Made by a program: the position numbers and the translations under genes. Positions 15,497 through 24,846 of a DNA stretch of 64,000 nucleotides are shown in pieces (the first letter of the stretch is position 1; the number at the start of each line of letters is the position of its first letter). The notes under the pieces were generated by a model that saw only the letters and a list, made by a program, of their open reading frames with translations, was not told the origin of the DNA and ran no database searches. Origin of the DNA: Microbacterium terregens (GTDB taxonomy: Bacteria > Pseudomonadota > Alphaproteobacteria > Sphingomonadales > Sphingomonadaceae); the NCBI RefSeq assembly GCF_027922045.1, contig NZ_BSEX01000009.1:124001-188000 (forward strand), written 5' to 3'.

Positions 15497-17120
15497 AGAT
15501 CGCCTCCTTGAACGGCTCCATGCCAATGCGCCGGTATGTGTCGACGAAACGCTCGCCCTCGTGACGCTCGGCCAGATAGCGGTCGGTGACGCGTTCGATC
15601 GCGTCGACGACGCCGTCTTCGGAGAACCCCGGTCCCGTGATCTTGCCCAGGCTCACGTCCTCGGCACCCGATCCGCCCAGCAGCAGCTGGAAATTCTCCG
15701 TGCCCTTCCGGTCCACGCCCAGGATGCCGATGTGGCCGGCATGATGGTGGCCGCAGGCGTTGATGCAGCCCGAGATCTTGAGCTTCAGCTCGCCCAGGTC
15801 GCGCTGCCGCCCCAAGTCGGCAAAGCGCCCGGCGATCTTCTGCGCAAGCGGGATCGAACGGGCGTTGGCGAGGCTGCAATAGTCGAGCCCCGGGCAGGCG
15901 ATGATGTCGCCGATCAGGTCCAGGTTCGCCTCGGCGAGCCCAGCCTCCACCAGCTGCTGCCAGACGGCATAGAGGTCCGCCTTGCGGACATGCGGCAGGA
16001 CGATGTTCTGCGCATGGGTCACGCGCAGCTCGTCGAAGCTGTAGCGCTCGGCAAGCGCGGCCATGCGGTCGATCTGGTCGGCCGATGCGTCGCCCGGAAT
16101 GCCCTTGGCCGGCTTCAGGCTGATGTTGACGATCGCATAGCCCGGCTGCTTGTGCGCCTTGACGTTCTGGTCGAGCCACACCGCGAAATCGGGATCGCTG
16201 CGGTCGAGCGCGTCCGACAGGCCTTCCTCGAACGGCGGCGGCGCGAAATGGGCGGCGATGCGGTCGAACTCGGCCTGCGGCGGGTCGATCCCCAGCGCCT
16301 TCACCGCCACGAACTCTTCCTCCACCTGGCGGCGATATTCGTCGGCGCCGATCTCGTGGAGCAGGATCTTGATTCGCGCCTTGTAGATGTTGTCGCGCCG
16401 GCCATAGCGATTGTAGACCCGCAGGCACGCCTCCAGATAGCTGACGAAGTCCTCGAACGGCACGAACTCGCGGATCAGCGAGGCGATCATCGGGGTGCGG
16501 CCCATGCCGCCGCCCACATACACCGCCGCACCCAGCTTGCCGTCGCGCTCGAGGATCTGCAGCCCGATGTCGTGCAGCCGCATTGCCGCGCGATCCTCGT
16601 CGGCCGCGATCACCGCGATCTTGAACTTGCGCGGAAGATAGGTGAACTCGGGGTGGAAGGTCGACCACTGGCGCAGCAGCTCCGCCCAGGGGCGCGGGTC
16701 CGTCACCTCGTCGGCGGCGGCACCGGCGTACTGGTCCGACGAGATGTTGCGGATGCAGTTGCCGCTGGTCTGGATGGCATGCATCTCGACCGTCGCCAGC
16801 TCGCGCAGGATCGCGGGCGTATCCTCCAGCTTGATCCAGTTGAACTGCAGGTTCTGGCGCGTGGTGAAATGGCCGTAGCCCCGGTCGTAGGTGCGCGCGA
16901 TATGGCCCAGCATCCGCATCTGGCGGCTGTCCATCGTGCCATAGGGGACCGCCACGCGCAGCATATAGGCGTGCAGCTGAAGATACAGGCCGTTCATCAG
17001 CCGCAGCGGCTTGAACTGGTCCTCGGTGATCTGCCCCGATAGGCGCCGTGCGACCTGATCGCTGAACTCGGCGATCCGGCCCTCGACGATGGAGCGGTCA
17101 TATTCGTCGTACTTGTACAT
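15489..17120 (-). CDS. cysI: Ferredoxin-type sulfite (nitrite/sulfite) reductase, hemoprotein
   Basis: 543 residues with the two-fold repeated nitrite/sulfite reductase layout. The siroheme/[4Fe-4S] ligands are Cys409 and Cys415 (CPGLDYC) and Cys452 and Cys456 (CINAC), followed by GHHHAGHIGILG. TTRQNLQFNW in the first half is part of the substrate and cofactor pocket. The cysteine operon context makes sulfite-to-sulfide reduction the likely reaction. No cysJ flavoprotein gene is present, so electrons probably come from a ferredoxin or another partner. Nitrite reductase is the main alternative, disfavoured by the cobA/cysH neighbours. Confidence 0.9.
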   Translation of the reverse strand: MYKYDEYDRSIVEGRIAEFSDQVARRLSGQITEDQFKPLRLMNGLYLQLHAYMLRVAVPYGTMDSRQMRMLGHIARTYDRGYGHFTTRQNLQFNWIKLEDTPAILRELATVEMHAIQTSGNCIRNISSDQYAGAAADEVTDPRPWAELLRQWSTFHPEFTYLPRKFKIAVIAADEDRAAMRLHDIGLQILERDGKLGAAVYVGGGMGRTPMIASLIREFVPFEDFVSYLEACLRVYNRYGRRDNIYKARIKILLHEIGADEYRRQVEEEFVAVKALGIDPPQAEFDRIAAHFAPPPFEEGLSDALDRSDPDFAVWLDQNVKAHKQPGYAIVNISLKPAKGIPGDASADQIDRMAALAERYSFDELRVTHAQNIVLPHVRKADLYAVWQQLVEAGLAEANLDLIGDIIACPGLDYCSLANARSIPLAQKIAGRFADLGRQRDLGELKLKISGCINACGHHHAGHIGILGVDRKGTENFQLLLGGSGAEDVSLGKITGPGFSEDGVVDAIERVTDRYLAERHEGERFVDTYRRIGMEPFKEAIYG

Positions 17121-17181
17121 GCTACCCTCGTCACACCGGCATCCGCCGGGATCGCGCGCCGGTTGGCGCCGCGGCAGTTGT

Positions 17182-17478
17182 TCAGATCACCCAGCTTCCC
17201 GCATCGGGATCGGCAGGCTTCAGCGTCAGGTCGGGCCGCACCGTCGGGCCGAGCGCCCGGATGCGGTCCTTGATATGGGCGGGGCGGGGGCCCTCGGCAG
17301 TCGCCTCCGCGTCGATCACATAGGGCACGTTCACGCGCAGCGCGGCTTCCTCGACATGGGCGATCGCCTCGCCATTGCTGCCGACGTCCACCGCGTCCTC
17401 CAGGTGCCGGGACCAGCCATTGCCGGTCCACCACACCACGTCACCGCTCGCCAGATCATTGCCCGTCAGGATCTTCAC
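17182..17478 (-). CDS. DUF2849 family protein
   Basis: 98 residues from a GTG whose last two bases enter the preceding cobA stop (GTGA overlap). The protein begins VKILTGNDLASGDVVWW and has no cysteine, membrane segment or signal peptide. DUF2849 is a small alphaproteobacterial family found next to sulfite reductase genes. Its position between siroheme synthesis and the siroheme enzyme suggests a helper in cofactor delivery or electron transfer, but nothing in the sequence proves it. Confidence 0.85.
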   Translation of the reverse strand: MKILTGNDLASGDVVWWTGNGWSRHLEDAVDVGSNGEAIAHVEEAALRVNVPYVIDAEATAEGPRPAHIKDRIRALGPTVRPDLTLKPADPDAGSWVI

Positions 17479-18263
17479 GCCATTGCCTCCGCTGCGGTCG
17501 CCCAGGCGCCCAGCTTGTCCTCTGCATCCGCCAGCTGGACCACTTCGCCCACCACGATCACTGCCGGGCTCTGCACGCCCTCGCGCCCGACCATCTGGCC
17601 CAGGTCCGCGAGCAGCGTGCGCAACGCCCGCGCGCCGGGCAGCGTGCCGCGCTCCAGCACCGCCACCGGCATGTCCGGGGCAACGCCGTCCGCCATCAGC
17701 TTGTCCGCGATCGCCTCGGCGGTCGCCACGCCCATGTAGATCACCAGCGTGCGGCCCTTGCCGGCAAGCCCCGACCAGTCCTGGTCGGTCAGCCCCTTGC
17801 ACTGGCCGGCGACGAAGCTCACCGCCGAAGACCAGTCGCGGTGGGTGAGCGGCAGCATCGCGCCGGCCGCACAGCCCAGTGCCGCCGACACGCCGGGGAT
17901 CACTTCCACCGGCAGCCCTGCCGCGCGCACCGCTTCGACCTCCTCGCCACCGCGGCCGAAGATGAACGGGTCGCCGCCCTTCAGCCGCACGACGATGGCG
18001 CCGGTCTTCACATGCGCGACGATCAGCGCATTGATCGATTCCTGCGGCAGCGTGTGGCGCGAGCGCCGCTTGGCCACCGAGATGCGCTGGGCGGCGGCGG
18101 GGGCGATGTCGAGCACCCGCGCGTCCACCAGCCCGTCGTGCACCACGACGTCGGCGCTTTTCAGCGCTTCGACTGCGCGCACGGTCAGCAGGCCCGGATC
18201 GCCGGGTCCTGCGCCCACCAGGATGACGCGCCCACGCGCGTGCGGATCGAGTAGCGTCGGCAT
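17475..18263 (-). CDS. cobA: Uroporphyrinogen-III C-methyltransferase
   Basis: 262 residues, one SUMT domain without the dehydrogenase/ferrochelatase half of CysG. Motifs are VILVGAGPGDPGLLT, VRLKGGDPFIFGRGGEE, PGVSAALGCAAGAMLPLTHR and IYMGVA, all diagnostic. It makes precorrin-2 from uroporphyrinogen III with SAM, the first step to siroheme. The ATG at 18263 is preferred to a TTG three codons upstream. It leads the sulfur operon, which explains its role in providing siroheme for CysI. The oxidation and iron insertion steps must be encoded elsewhere. Confidence 0.93.
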   Translation of the reverse strand: MPTLLDPHARGRVILVGAGPGDPGLLTVRAVEALKSADVVVHDGLVDARVLDIAPAAAQRISVAKRRSRHTLPQESINALIVAHVKTGAIVVRLKGGDPFIFGRGGEEVEAVRAAGLPVEVIPGVSAALGCAAGAMLPLTHRDWSSAVSFVAGQCKGLTDQDWSGLAGKGRTLVIYMGVATAEAIADKLMADGVAPDMPVAVLERGTLPGARALRTLLADLGQMVGREGVQSPAVIVVGEVVQLADAEDKLGAWATAAEAMA

Positions 18264-18347
18264 GCTGGGCAAATGGCGGTTCGCGCGCGCGGCCGCAACG
18301 CCACCCTTGCTTCGCCCGTCCCTAGTGAAACTTTGCGAGCCTTGCGC

Positions 18348-19763
18348 TCAGCCGTCGCGCAACCCGACGCCGATAGACGCGCGCGCCTGCTCGGCCTCCG
18401 ACGAGGCGACGGGATAGGCGCAATAGTCCGCCGCGTAGAAGGCACCCGGCCGGTGGTTGCCCGACCAGCCCAGGCCCCCAAACGGCGCCTTGGGCGAGGT
18501 GCCGGTGGTCGGCCGGTTCCAGTTGATGACGCCCGCGCGGATGTTCGCCCAAAAGGCGTCGTAGCGCCTGGGGTCCTGGCTCACGAGCGCGGCGCACAGG
18601 CCGTAGCGGGTGTTGTTCGCCTCCGCGACCGCGGCCTCGAAGCTTTCGGCGCGGATGACCTGGAGCAGCGGCCCGAAGAACTCGGCGTCCGGGCGTTCGC
18701 CCGCCTCGGTCATGTCAACCATTGCCGGGGTAACGAAGGGACGCCCCTCGACCGGCCGCTCCAGATAGCGGATCGGGCGGCCGCCCTTGCCGGACAGGTT
18801 CAGGAACCGCTCGGTCAGGCGGTCGGCGGCATCATTGTCGATCACCGGACCCATGAAGGGGGCGGGATCCGCGTGGGGCACGTCGATGATCATCCGGTCG
18901 ATCAGGGCATTCACCTGCTCCAGCAGCGGATCGGCCAACCGCTGATCGACGATCAGTCGGCGCGCGGCCGTGCAGCGCTGCCCGGCGCCCAGGAAGGCGG
19001 ACTGCACCACCAGTACCGCGGCCGTGTAGAGATCGGGCGTGTCCCACACCAGGATGGGATTGTTGCCGCCCATCTCCAGCGCCAGGATCTTCTCCGGATG
19101 CTCGGCAAAGCGGCGGTTGAGGGCGAGGCCGGTGCGCGCCGATCCGGTGAACAGCAGCCCGTCGATCAGCGGGTGCTCTGACAGCGCCTGGCCGGTGTTG
19201 GGCCCGCCGATCAGCAGCCGCACGCAGCCTTCCGGAATGCCCGCCGCCCGATAGCAGTCGACCAGGAACGCGCCGGTCGCCGGCGTCTTTTCCGAAGGCT
19301 TGAACACCACCGCATTGCCCGCCAGCAGCGCGGGCACGATGTGGCCGTTGGGAATGTCGGCAGGCAGATTGTACGGCGCCAGCACCGCCAGCACCCCGTG
19401 CGGCTTGTGCCGCAGCGCCAGGCGCGAACCCATCTGCGCGTCGAGCCGGCGCTGCCCGGTGCGCTCGGCAAAGGCGGAGATCGACGTGTCGACCTTCGCC
19501 ATCACCGCTTCCACCTCGCCGCGTGCTTCCCACAGTGGCTTGCCGGTCTCGCGGGCGATCAGGTCGGCGAAGTCCTCCCCACGCGCACGCACCACGTTGG
19601 CGAAGCGGCGCAAGGCTTCCGCGCGATAGGACAGGGGCTGCGCTGCCCAGGCCGGCCAGCTCGCCCGCGCCTCGGTGACTTCCGCGTCGACGTTGCCGCA
19701 GGCGCCGCGCCACAGAAAGGCGCCGGTTGCGGGTTCGGTCGAGACGAGTTCGGTGTCGCTCAT
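18348..19763 (-). CDS. astD: N-succinylglutamate 5-semialdehyde dehydrogenase
   Basis: 471 residues of the NAD(P) aldehyde dehydrogenase superfamily. Landmarks are the cofactor-binding TGSARTG, the catalytic Glu in EMGGNNP, and the nucleophile Cys in GAGQRCTAARR. The MGSRLALRHKPHGVLAVLAPYN and GVINWNRPTTGTSPKAPFGG blocks fit AstD, which oxidises succinylglutamate semialdehyde in arginine degradation by the AST route. The other ast genes are not adjacent, so the assignment rests on sequence only. The ATG at 19763 matches the conserved N-terminus; the frame continues a little further upstream. Confidence 0.85.
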   Translation of the reverse strand: MSDTELVSTEPATGAFLWRGACGNVDAEVTEARASWPAWAAQPLSYRAEALRRFANVVRARGEDFADLIARETGKPLWEARGEVEAVMAKVDTSISAFAERTGQRRLDAQMGSRLALRHKPHGVLAVLAPYNLPADIPNGHIVPALLAGNAVVFKPSEKTPATGAFLVDCYRAAGIPEGCVRLLIGGPNTGQALSEHPLIDGLLFTGSARTGLALNRRFAEHPEKILALEMGGNNPILVWDTPDLYTAAVLVVQSAFLGAGQRCTAARRLIVDQRLADPLLEQVNALIDRMIIDVPHADPAPFMGPVIDNDAADRLTERFLNLSGKGGRPIRYLERPVEGRPFVTPAMVDMTEAGERPDAEFFGPLLQVIRAESFEAAVAEANNTRYGLCAALVSQDPRRYDAFWANIRAGVINWNRPTTGTSPKAPFGGLGWSGNHRPGAFYAADYCAYPVASSEAEQARASIGVGLRDG

Positions 19764-19842
19764 TGGCCCTCGTGGTGAAGCGCGAGAACCTGTGTGCCCC
19801 AAAGCTGCGGCGGAAGCCAGTTCGCCAGCCCGGGCGCCACGC

Positions 19843-21231
19843 CTAGCGCAGCGCCTCGCCCAGCTGCCGGATCTGCGTCACCTTGTCGTGGAGCGCCGAC
19901 CAGTCGTCCGCCTCGGCGATCGGTGCCCAGATCGCCTCCACTTCCTCGATCGAGAGCTTGCACGGTGCCGCGTCCCAATGCGGGTGGTCGCGCGGCTTGC
20001 GCGGCGCATACCCGGCGAGCGCCGCGCGCACCGCGGCAAAGGCCTCGCCATAGCGGGGCTCGTCCGGCAGCGTGCCCCCGAACGCGTCGTGGAAGAAGGC
20101 GTCCACCGGCGCGCTCGTCTCCCGCAGGGCAAGCTCCATCTGCCCGACGAGCGTGCGATCCTCGGCCTCGCCACGCGGCGTCACGCCCAGCCGCCACAGC
20201 ATCGCCTGGCGCACCGCCTCCTGGTAGCGCGGCGCGAACTGCTCGAGCACCGCGATCAGCGGCTCGGAATCCACCAGCGTGCGCAGCGCCACCGCCAGCT
20301 GCATCGCGTCCCAGTAGATCGCCTCCGGCTGGCGCCCGAAGGCGTAGAGCCCGGCATGGTCGAAATAGGCGGCCGTGAACGCCGGGTCCCAGGTCTGGGC
20401 GAAGCGCCACGGGCCATAGTCGAAGCTCTCGCCCGACACGTTGATGTTGTCGGTGTTGAGCACGCCATGGACGAAGCCCGCCGCCATATACTGGCCCGCG
20501 AGCCGTGCCGTGCGGGTCACCACATGGTCGAGCAGCCGCACCGGCCCGTCTTCGCCCGGCTCTTCGCCATAGAAGTGGCGCAGCACATAGCCGACCAGCC
20601 GCTCCATCGATTCCGCGTCCTGGTGATAGGCGAGCCGCTGGAAGGTGCCGATGCGGATATGCCCGTGGCTCAGCCGCACCATCACGGCGGAGCGGGTGGG
20701 GGAGGGCTCGTCGCCCCGCGTCAGTTCCTCGCCGGTCTCGATGACGGAGAAGGTGCGGCTGGTCTCGACGCCCAGCGCCTCCAGCATCTCGGTCGCCAGG
20801 ATCTCGCGCACCGCGCCCTTCAGCGTCAGGCGCCCATCGCCGAACCGGCTCCACGGCGTCTGCCCCGACCCCTTGGTGCCCAGGTCCATCAGCCGGCCGC
20901 GATCATCCCGCATCTGCGCGAACAGGAAGCCGCGCCCATCGCCCAGGTCGGGATTGTACGACCGGAATTGGTGCCCGTGGTACCGCAGCGCCAGCGGCGT
21001 CTGCAGATTGTCCGCCAGCGGCTGGAAGCGTCCGAAATGCGCGATCCACTCGGCATCGTCGAGCGCGTCGAGCCCCACGCTCGCCGCCGCGCGATCGTTG
21101 CGGAACCGCAGGATCGTCTTGGGAAAGTCCGCCGCCGCCACCGGATCGTAAAATTCGGGGCCGAGCTCCAGGATCGCCTGTTCGGGCCGATAGGGGACGG
21201 TCGACGGATTGGGTTGCGAGCGATTGGCCAT
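19843..21231 (-). CDS. selO: SelO/YdiU family pseudokinase (protein AMPylase)
   Basis: 462 residues. The family's nucleotide-binding motifs are present: GTKGSGQTPWSRFGDGR with the inverted-kinase glycine-rich region, AVREILATEMLEALGV, and GVLNTDNINVSGESFDYGPW with the metal-binding Asn and Asp. SelO enzymes keep a kinase fold with ATP bound in flipped orientation and transfer AMP to Ser, Thr or Tyr of target proteins, in bacteria including redox-related ones. The C-terminus lacks a redox cysteine or selenocysteine. It is divergent from an alpha/beta hydrolase gene with only 18 bases between the starts, so both promoters must overlap coding sequence or share this gap. Confidence 0.92.
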   Translation of the reverse strand: MANRSQPNPSTVPYRPEQAILELGPEFYDPVAAADFPKTILRFRNDRAAASVGLDALDDAEWIAHFGRFQPLADNLQTPLALRYHGHQFRSYNPDLGDGRGFLFAQMRDDRGRLMDLGTKGSGQTPWSRFGDGRLTLKGAVREILATEMLEALGVETSRTFSVIETGEELTRGDEPSPTRSAVMVRLSHGHIRIGTFQRLAYHQDAESMERLVGYVLRHFYGEEPGEDGPVRLLDHVVTRTARLAGQYMAAGFVHGVLNTDNINVSGESFDYGPWRFAQTWDPAFTAAYFDHAGLYAFGRQPEAIYWDAMQLAVALRTLVDSEPLIAVLEQFAPRYQEAVRQAMLWRLGVTPRGEAEDRTLVGQMELALRETSAPVDAFFHDAFGGTLPDEPRYGEAFAAVRAALAGYAPRKPRDHPHWDAAPCKLSIEEVEAIWAPIAEADDWSALHDKVTQIRQLGEALR

Positions 21232-21249
21232 ACGGCGATATGGGGAGCG

Positions 21250-22134
21250 ATGACCGACAGACGCAACCCGCCCCGTGCCGGCGCCTGGCAGGATGATTTC
21301 TGGTGGTCCAACGACGGGCTCCGGCTGCACTTCCGCGATTACGCAGGCCGTGCCGACCGCCCGCCGATCCTCTGCCTTCACGGCCTCACCCGCAACGCCC
21401 GCGATTTCGAAGGCGTGGCGGCGCGTCTTTCGGGCGACTGGCGGGTGATCGTGCCGGAGATGCGGGGCCGCGGGGAGAGCGCCTATGCCCGCGATCCCAT
21501 GACCTATGTCCCGCTCACCTACCTGCAGGACATCGACGCGCTGCTCGGCCAGCTTCAGCTCGACCGGGTGATCCTTTTCGGCACGTCGATGGGCGGCATC
21601 CTCACCATGCTGCTCGCGGCCACCGAGCGCGAGCGCGTGGCGGGCGCGCTTCTCAACGACGTGGGGCCGGAGCTGTCGCCGGCGGGTCTCGGCCGCATCC
21701 GCAGCTATGTCGGGCGCCAGCTGTGGCATCCGACCTGGATGCACGCCGCCCGTTCGCTCGCCGACGCGCATGGCGAGACCTATCCCACCTACGGCATCGC
21801 CGACTGGCTGGTCATGGCCAAGCGCCTGTACCGGCTCAATTCGTCCGGCCGGATCCTGCTCGACTATGACATGAAGATCGCCGAGCCGTTCCGCGTGCCC
21901 GGCAACGAAGCCGGGCCGGACATGTGGCCCGCGCTCGACGCGCTGCGCGGACGGCCGGTGGCGCTGGTCCGCGGCGACCGCTCCGACATCCTCTCGGCCG
22001 AGGTTGCCGAGCGCATGGCCGAGCGCCTGCCCGACGCGGAGCTGGTCACCGTCCCGAACACCGGCCACGCGCCGACGCTGGAGGAGCCGGAGGCCGCCGC
22101 CGCGATCGACCGCCTCCTCGCCCGCCTCGCCTGA
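21250..22134 (+). CDS. Alpha/beta hydrolase
   Basis: 294 residues with a complete catalytic set: oxyanion segment LCLHGLTRNARDF, nucleophile Ser in FGTSMGG, acid Asp in VRGDRSDILS, and the base His in PNTGHAPTLEEP. The ATG is preceded by GGGGAG. No export signal, so it is cytoplasmic. Substrate is unknown; the family includes carboxylesterases, epoxide hydrolases and lactonases. It is followed closely by a glycosyltransferase gene, 10 bases downstream. Confidence 0.88.
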   Translation: MTDRRNPPRAGAWQDDFWWSNDGLRLHFRDYAGRADRPPILCLHGLTRNARDFEGVAARLSGDWRVIVPEMRGRGESAYARDPMTYVPLTYLQDIDALLGQLQLDRVILFGTSMGGILTMLLAATERERVAGALLNDVGPELSPAGLGRIRSYVGRQLWHPTWMHAARSLADAHGETYPTYGIADWLVMAKRLYRLNSSGRILLDYDMKIAEPFRVPGNEAGPDMWPALDALRGRPVALVRGDRSDILSAEVAERMAERLPDAELVTVPNTGHAPTLEEPEAAAAIDRLLARLA

Positions 22135-22144
22135 AGGTCTCCCG

Positions 22145-23284
22145 ATGCCCGTCCGTATCCTCCACCTCCATTCCAGCTTCGCGCCCGGCGGCAAGGAGCA
22201 GCGCGCCGTCCGGCTGATGAACGCCTGGGGCGACCGCGCCGTCCACACCATCGTCTCGGGCGTGCCCGAGCAGACCGGCGCGCGCGACTGGATCGCCAAG
22301 GGCATCCGCTACGAGATCGCGCAGAACCCGCCGCCGCTCACCGGCAAGCCCTCGGTCGCACGCTACGAGGCGATCGCCCGCTACGCCTCCCGCTTCGACC
22401 TGGTGCTCACCTACAATTGGGGCGCGATCGACGGCGTGATGGCGCGCCGCGCCTTCGGGAAGAACATGCCGCCCGTCGTCCACCATGAAGACGGCTTCAA
22501 CGAGGACGAGGCCCAGCGGCTGAGCCCCGTGCGCAACATGTACCGCCGCTTCGCGCTCGGCGCCGCCCACGCGCTGGTGGTGCCCAGCCATGCGCTGGAG
22601 GAGATCGCGCTCAAGACCTGGCGCCAGCCGCCCGCACGCGTCCACCGCATCGGCAACGGCATTCCGGTCGAGAATTACGCCGCAGGTTGCGCGCCCGACG
22701 CGATCCCCGGCTTCCGCCGCAATCCCGGCGAGGTCGTGATCGGCTCGCTGGCGGGCTTCCGCGATGTGAAGGACCTGCCGCTGCTGGTGCGCGCCGTCGG
22801 CGGCATCGTCGAGGACGTGCAGCTGGTGCTGGTCGGCGACGGGCCGGAGCGCCAGGCGATCCTCGACGCGGCCGAGGCGATGGGGATCGAGGACCGCGTC
22901 CACCTGCCGGGCTTCCTGCCCGAGCCGCATCGCTACATGGGTCTGTTCGACATCTTCGCCCTCTCGTCCAAGAGCGAGCAGCAGCCGATCTCCGTCATGG
23001 AGGCGATGGCCGCCGGCCTACCCGTGGTGGCGCCCCCGGTCGGCGACATCCCGCAGATGGTGGCGGAGGAGAACACCCCCTACATGGGCATCGATCGGCA
23101 CGAGGTGCACCTGCGCGATCGGCTCCAGGTGCTGGCGCAGGACCCCGCCGCGCGCGGCCGCGTGGGCGCCGCGAACCAGGCACGCGCTCGTGCGTTGTTC
23201 GACGAGAAGACGATGATTGCTGCCTATGCCGCGCTCTATGAGCAGGCGATGGGCAAGCCCGGGGCGCTGTCGCCCCAAGTGTAA
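22145..23284 (+). CDS. Glycosyltransferase family 4 protein
   Basis: 379 residues in the two-domain GT-B layout. The N-terminal domain starts RILHLHSSFAPGGKEQR, with the donor-side loop GGKE typical of GT4. The C-terminal domain has LVLVGDGPER, the FALSSKSEQQPISVMEAMAAGLPVV motif with the E-x7-E pair that holds the sugar nucleotide, and GDIPQM. It probably adds a sugar to a polysaccharide, lipid or small acceptor at the cytoplasmic face of the membrane. No other polysaccharide genes are adjacent, so the acceptor is unknown. Confidence 0.88.
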   Translation: MPVRILHLHSSFAPGGKEQRAVRLMNAWGDRAVHTIVSGVPEQTGARDWIAKGIRYEIAQNPPPLTGKPSVARYEAIARYASRFDLVLTYNWGAIDGVMARRAFGKNMPPVVHHEDGFNEDEAQRLSPVRNMYRRFALGAAHALVVPSHALEEIALKTWRQPPARVHRIGNGIPVENYAAGCAPDAIPGFRRNPGEVVIGSLAGFRDVKDLPLLVRAVGGIVEDVQLVLVGDGPERQAILDAAEAMGIEDRVHLPGFLPEPHRYMGLFDIFALSSKSEQQPISVMEAMAAGLPVVAPPVGDIPQMVAEENTPYMGIDRHEVHLRDRLQVLAQDPAARGRVGAANQARARALFDEKTMIAAYAALYEQAMGKPGALSPQV

Positions 23285-23370
23285 TTCTCTCGCGTACGAG
23301 GGGATTGGTCGGTAAAGGCGCGCATCGCTGGTCCGCCCAGCCGGTTCGTCGGCATCATTCGGAGGTTGGT

Positions 23371-24774
23371 TTGTTCAAAGGTCTGTCCCCCATCACCTAC
23401 AACGGCCGTGAGGTCTGGCCGCTGGTCGAGGGAGGGAAGGGCGTTGCCGCCACCAACCACGCGTCTGCGGGTGCCTGGGCGGCAGCCGGCGGCATCGGCA
23501 CCGTCTCGGCAGTGAACGCCGACAGCTATGATGCCGAGGGCAAGATCATCCCGCAGGTCTATCGCGCGCTCACCCGCCGCGAACGCCATGAGGAACTGGT
23601 CGAATATGCGATCGAGGGCGCCGTCCAGCAGGTGAAGCGCGCCTGGGAGATCGCCGGTGGCAAGGGCGCGATCAACATCAACGTGCTCTGGGAAATGGGC
23701 GGCGCGCAGCGCGTCCTCCAGGGCGTGCTCGAGCGCACCCGCGGCATGGTCGCAGGCGTCACCTGCGGCGCCGGCATGCCCTACAAGCTCAGCGAGATCG
23801 CGGCCGAGCACAACGTCCACTATCTCCCGATCGTCAGCTCCGGTCGCGCGTTCCGCGCGCTGTGGAAGCGCGCCTATTCCAAGGCGGCCGAATGGCTCGC
23901 CGCGGTGGTCTATGAGGATCCCTGGCTCGCCGGCGGCCACAACGGCCTCTCGAACGCAGAGGACCCGCTCGCCCCGCAGGATCCCTATCCGCGCGTGAAG
24001 GCGCTGCGCGACACCATGCGTGAGGGCGGCATTTCCGACGATGTGCCGATCGTGATGGCCGGCGGCGTCTGGTACCTGCGCGACTGGAACGACTGGATCG
24101 ACAATCCCGAGCTCGGCAAGATCGCCTTCCAGTTCGGCACCCGCCCGCTGCTGACCCAGGAAAGCCCGATCCCGGAAGAGTGGAAACAGCGCCTGATGCA
24201 GATCGAGGAGGGCGACGTCCTTCTCCACCGCTTCTCGCCGACCGGCTTCTATTCGTCCGCCGTTCGCAACCCGTTCCTGCGCAGCCTGGAAGCGCGTTCG
24301 GACCGGCAGATCGCCTTCACCACGCAGGAAGCCGGCGACCACAGCTTCCAGCTGGACGTCGGCGTGAAGGGCAAGAACTTCTGGGTGACGCGCAACGACC
24401 TGCTGCGCGCACGCGAATGGTTCGGCGCCGGCTTCACCGATGCGCTCAAGACGCCGGACAACACGCTGGTGTTCGTGACGCCGGAGGAAAAGCAGATCAT
24501 CCGCAAGGACCAGGCGGACTGCATGGGGTGTCTCAGCCAGTGCAGCTTCTCGTCCTGGGCGGATACCGAGACGAACTCGACCGGGCGCCTGGCCGATCCG
24601 CGCAGCTTCTGCATCCAGAAGACGCTGCAGGACATCGCCCATGGCGGTCCCGTCGACAACAACCTGATGTTCGCCGGCCATGCCGCCTATAACTTCAAGC
24701 GCGATCCCTTCTACTCGAACGGGTTCGTGCCGACGGTGAAGCAGCTGGTCGACCGCATCCTGACCGGCGACTGA
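23371..24774 (+). CDS. Nitronate monooxygenase/2-nitropropane dioxygenase-like flavoprotein with Cys-rich insertion
   Basis: 467 residues from a TTG that follows GGAGG by five bases, which is why this start is chosen. The TIM-barrel FMN signature is present: GVTCGAGMPYKLSEIAAEH with the phosphate-binding glycines, IVSSGRAFR, IVMAGGVW, and KIAFQFGTRPLLT. It is about 100 residues longer than ordinary nitronate monooxygenases. The extra C-terminal part includes a cysteine group (DCMGCLSQCSFSSW and a later Cys in SFCIQK), which could bind a metal or Fe-S cluster. Likely reaction: oxidation of nitronates or a related enoyl/nitro substrate. A hairpin terminator follows at once. Confidence 0.83.
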   Translation: MFKGLSPITYNGREVWPLVEGGKGVAATNHASAGAWAAAGGIGTVSAVNADSYDAEGKIIPQVYRALTRRERHEELVEYAIEGAVQQVKRAWEIAGGKGAININVLWEMGGAQRVLQGVLERTRGMVAGVTCGAGMPYKLSEIAAEHNVHYLPIVSSGRAFRALWKRAYSKAAEWLAAVVYEDPWLAGGHNGLSNAEDPLAPQDPYPRVKALRDTMREGGISDDVPIVMAGGVWYLRDWNDWIDNPELGKIAFQFGTRPLLTQESPIPEEWKQRLMQIEEGDVLLHRFSPTGFYSSAVRNPFLRSLEARSDRQIAFTTQEAGDHSFQLDVGVKGKNFWVTRNDLLRAREWFGAGFTDALKTPDNTLVFVTPEEKQIIRKDQADCMGCLSQCSFSSWADTETNSTGRLADPRSFCIQKTLQDIAHGGPVDNNLMFAGHAAYNFKRDPFYSNGFVPTVKQLVDRILTGD

Positions 24775-24780
24775 TACGAA

Positions 24781-24815
24781 CAAGGGCACGGCCGCCGATC
24801 GCGACCGTGCCCTTG
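24781..24815 (+). terminator. Rho-independent-type terminator after the nitronate monooxygenase gene
   Basis: A perfect 11-bp stem (CAAGGGCACGG / CCGTGCCCTTG) with a 13-base loop directly downstream of the stop codon. The tail TCTTCT is only weakly T-rich. The hairpin could also serve the convergent small lipoprotein gene. Confidence 0.8.
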
Positions 24816-24846
24816 TCTTCTGGGCGCGAGAGACGCCCGTGCGGGC

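Noticed and set aside
17121..17181. A SAM- or cobalamin-type riboswitch in front of cysI
   Set aside because: The gap is 61 bases inside an operon, and no conserved elements were recognised.
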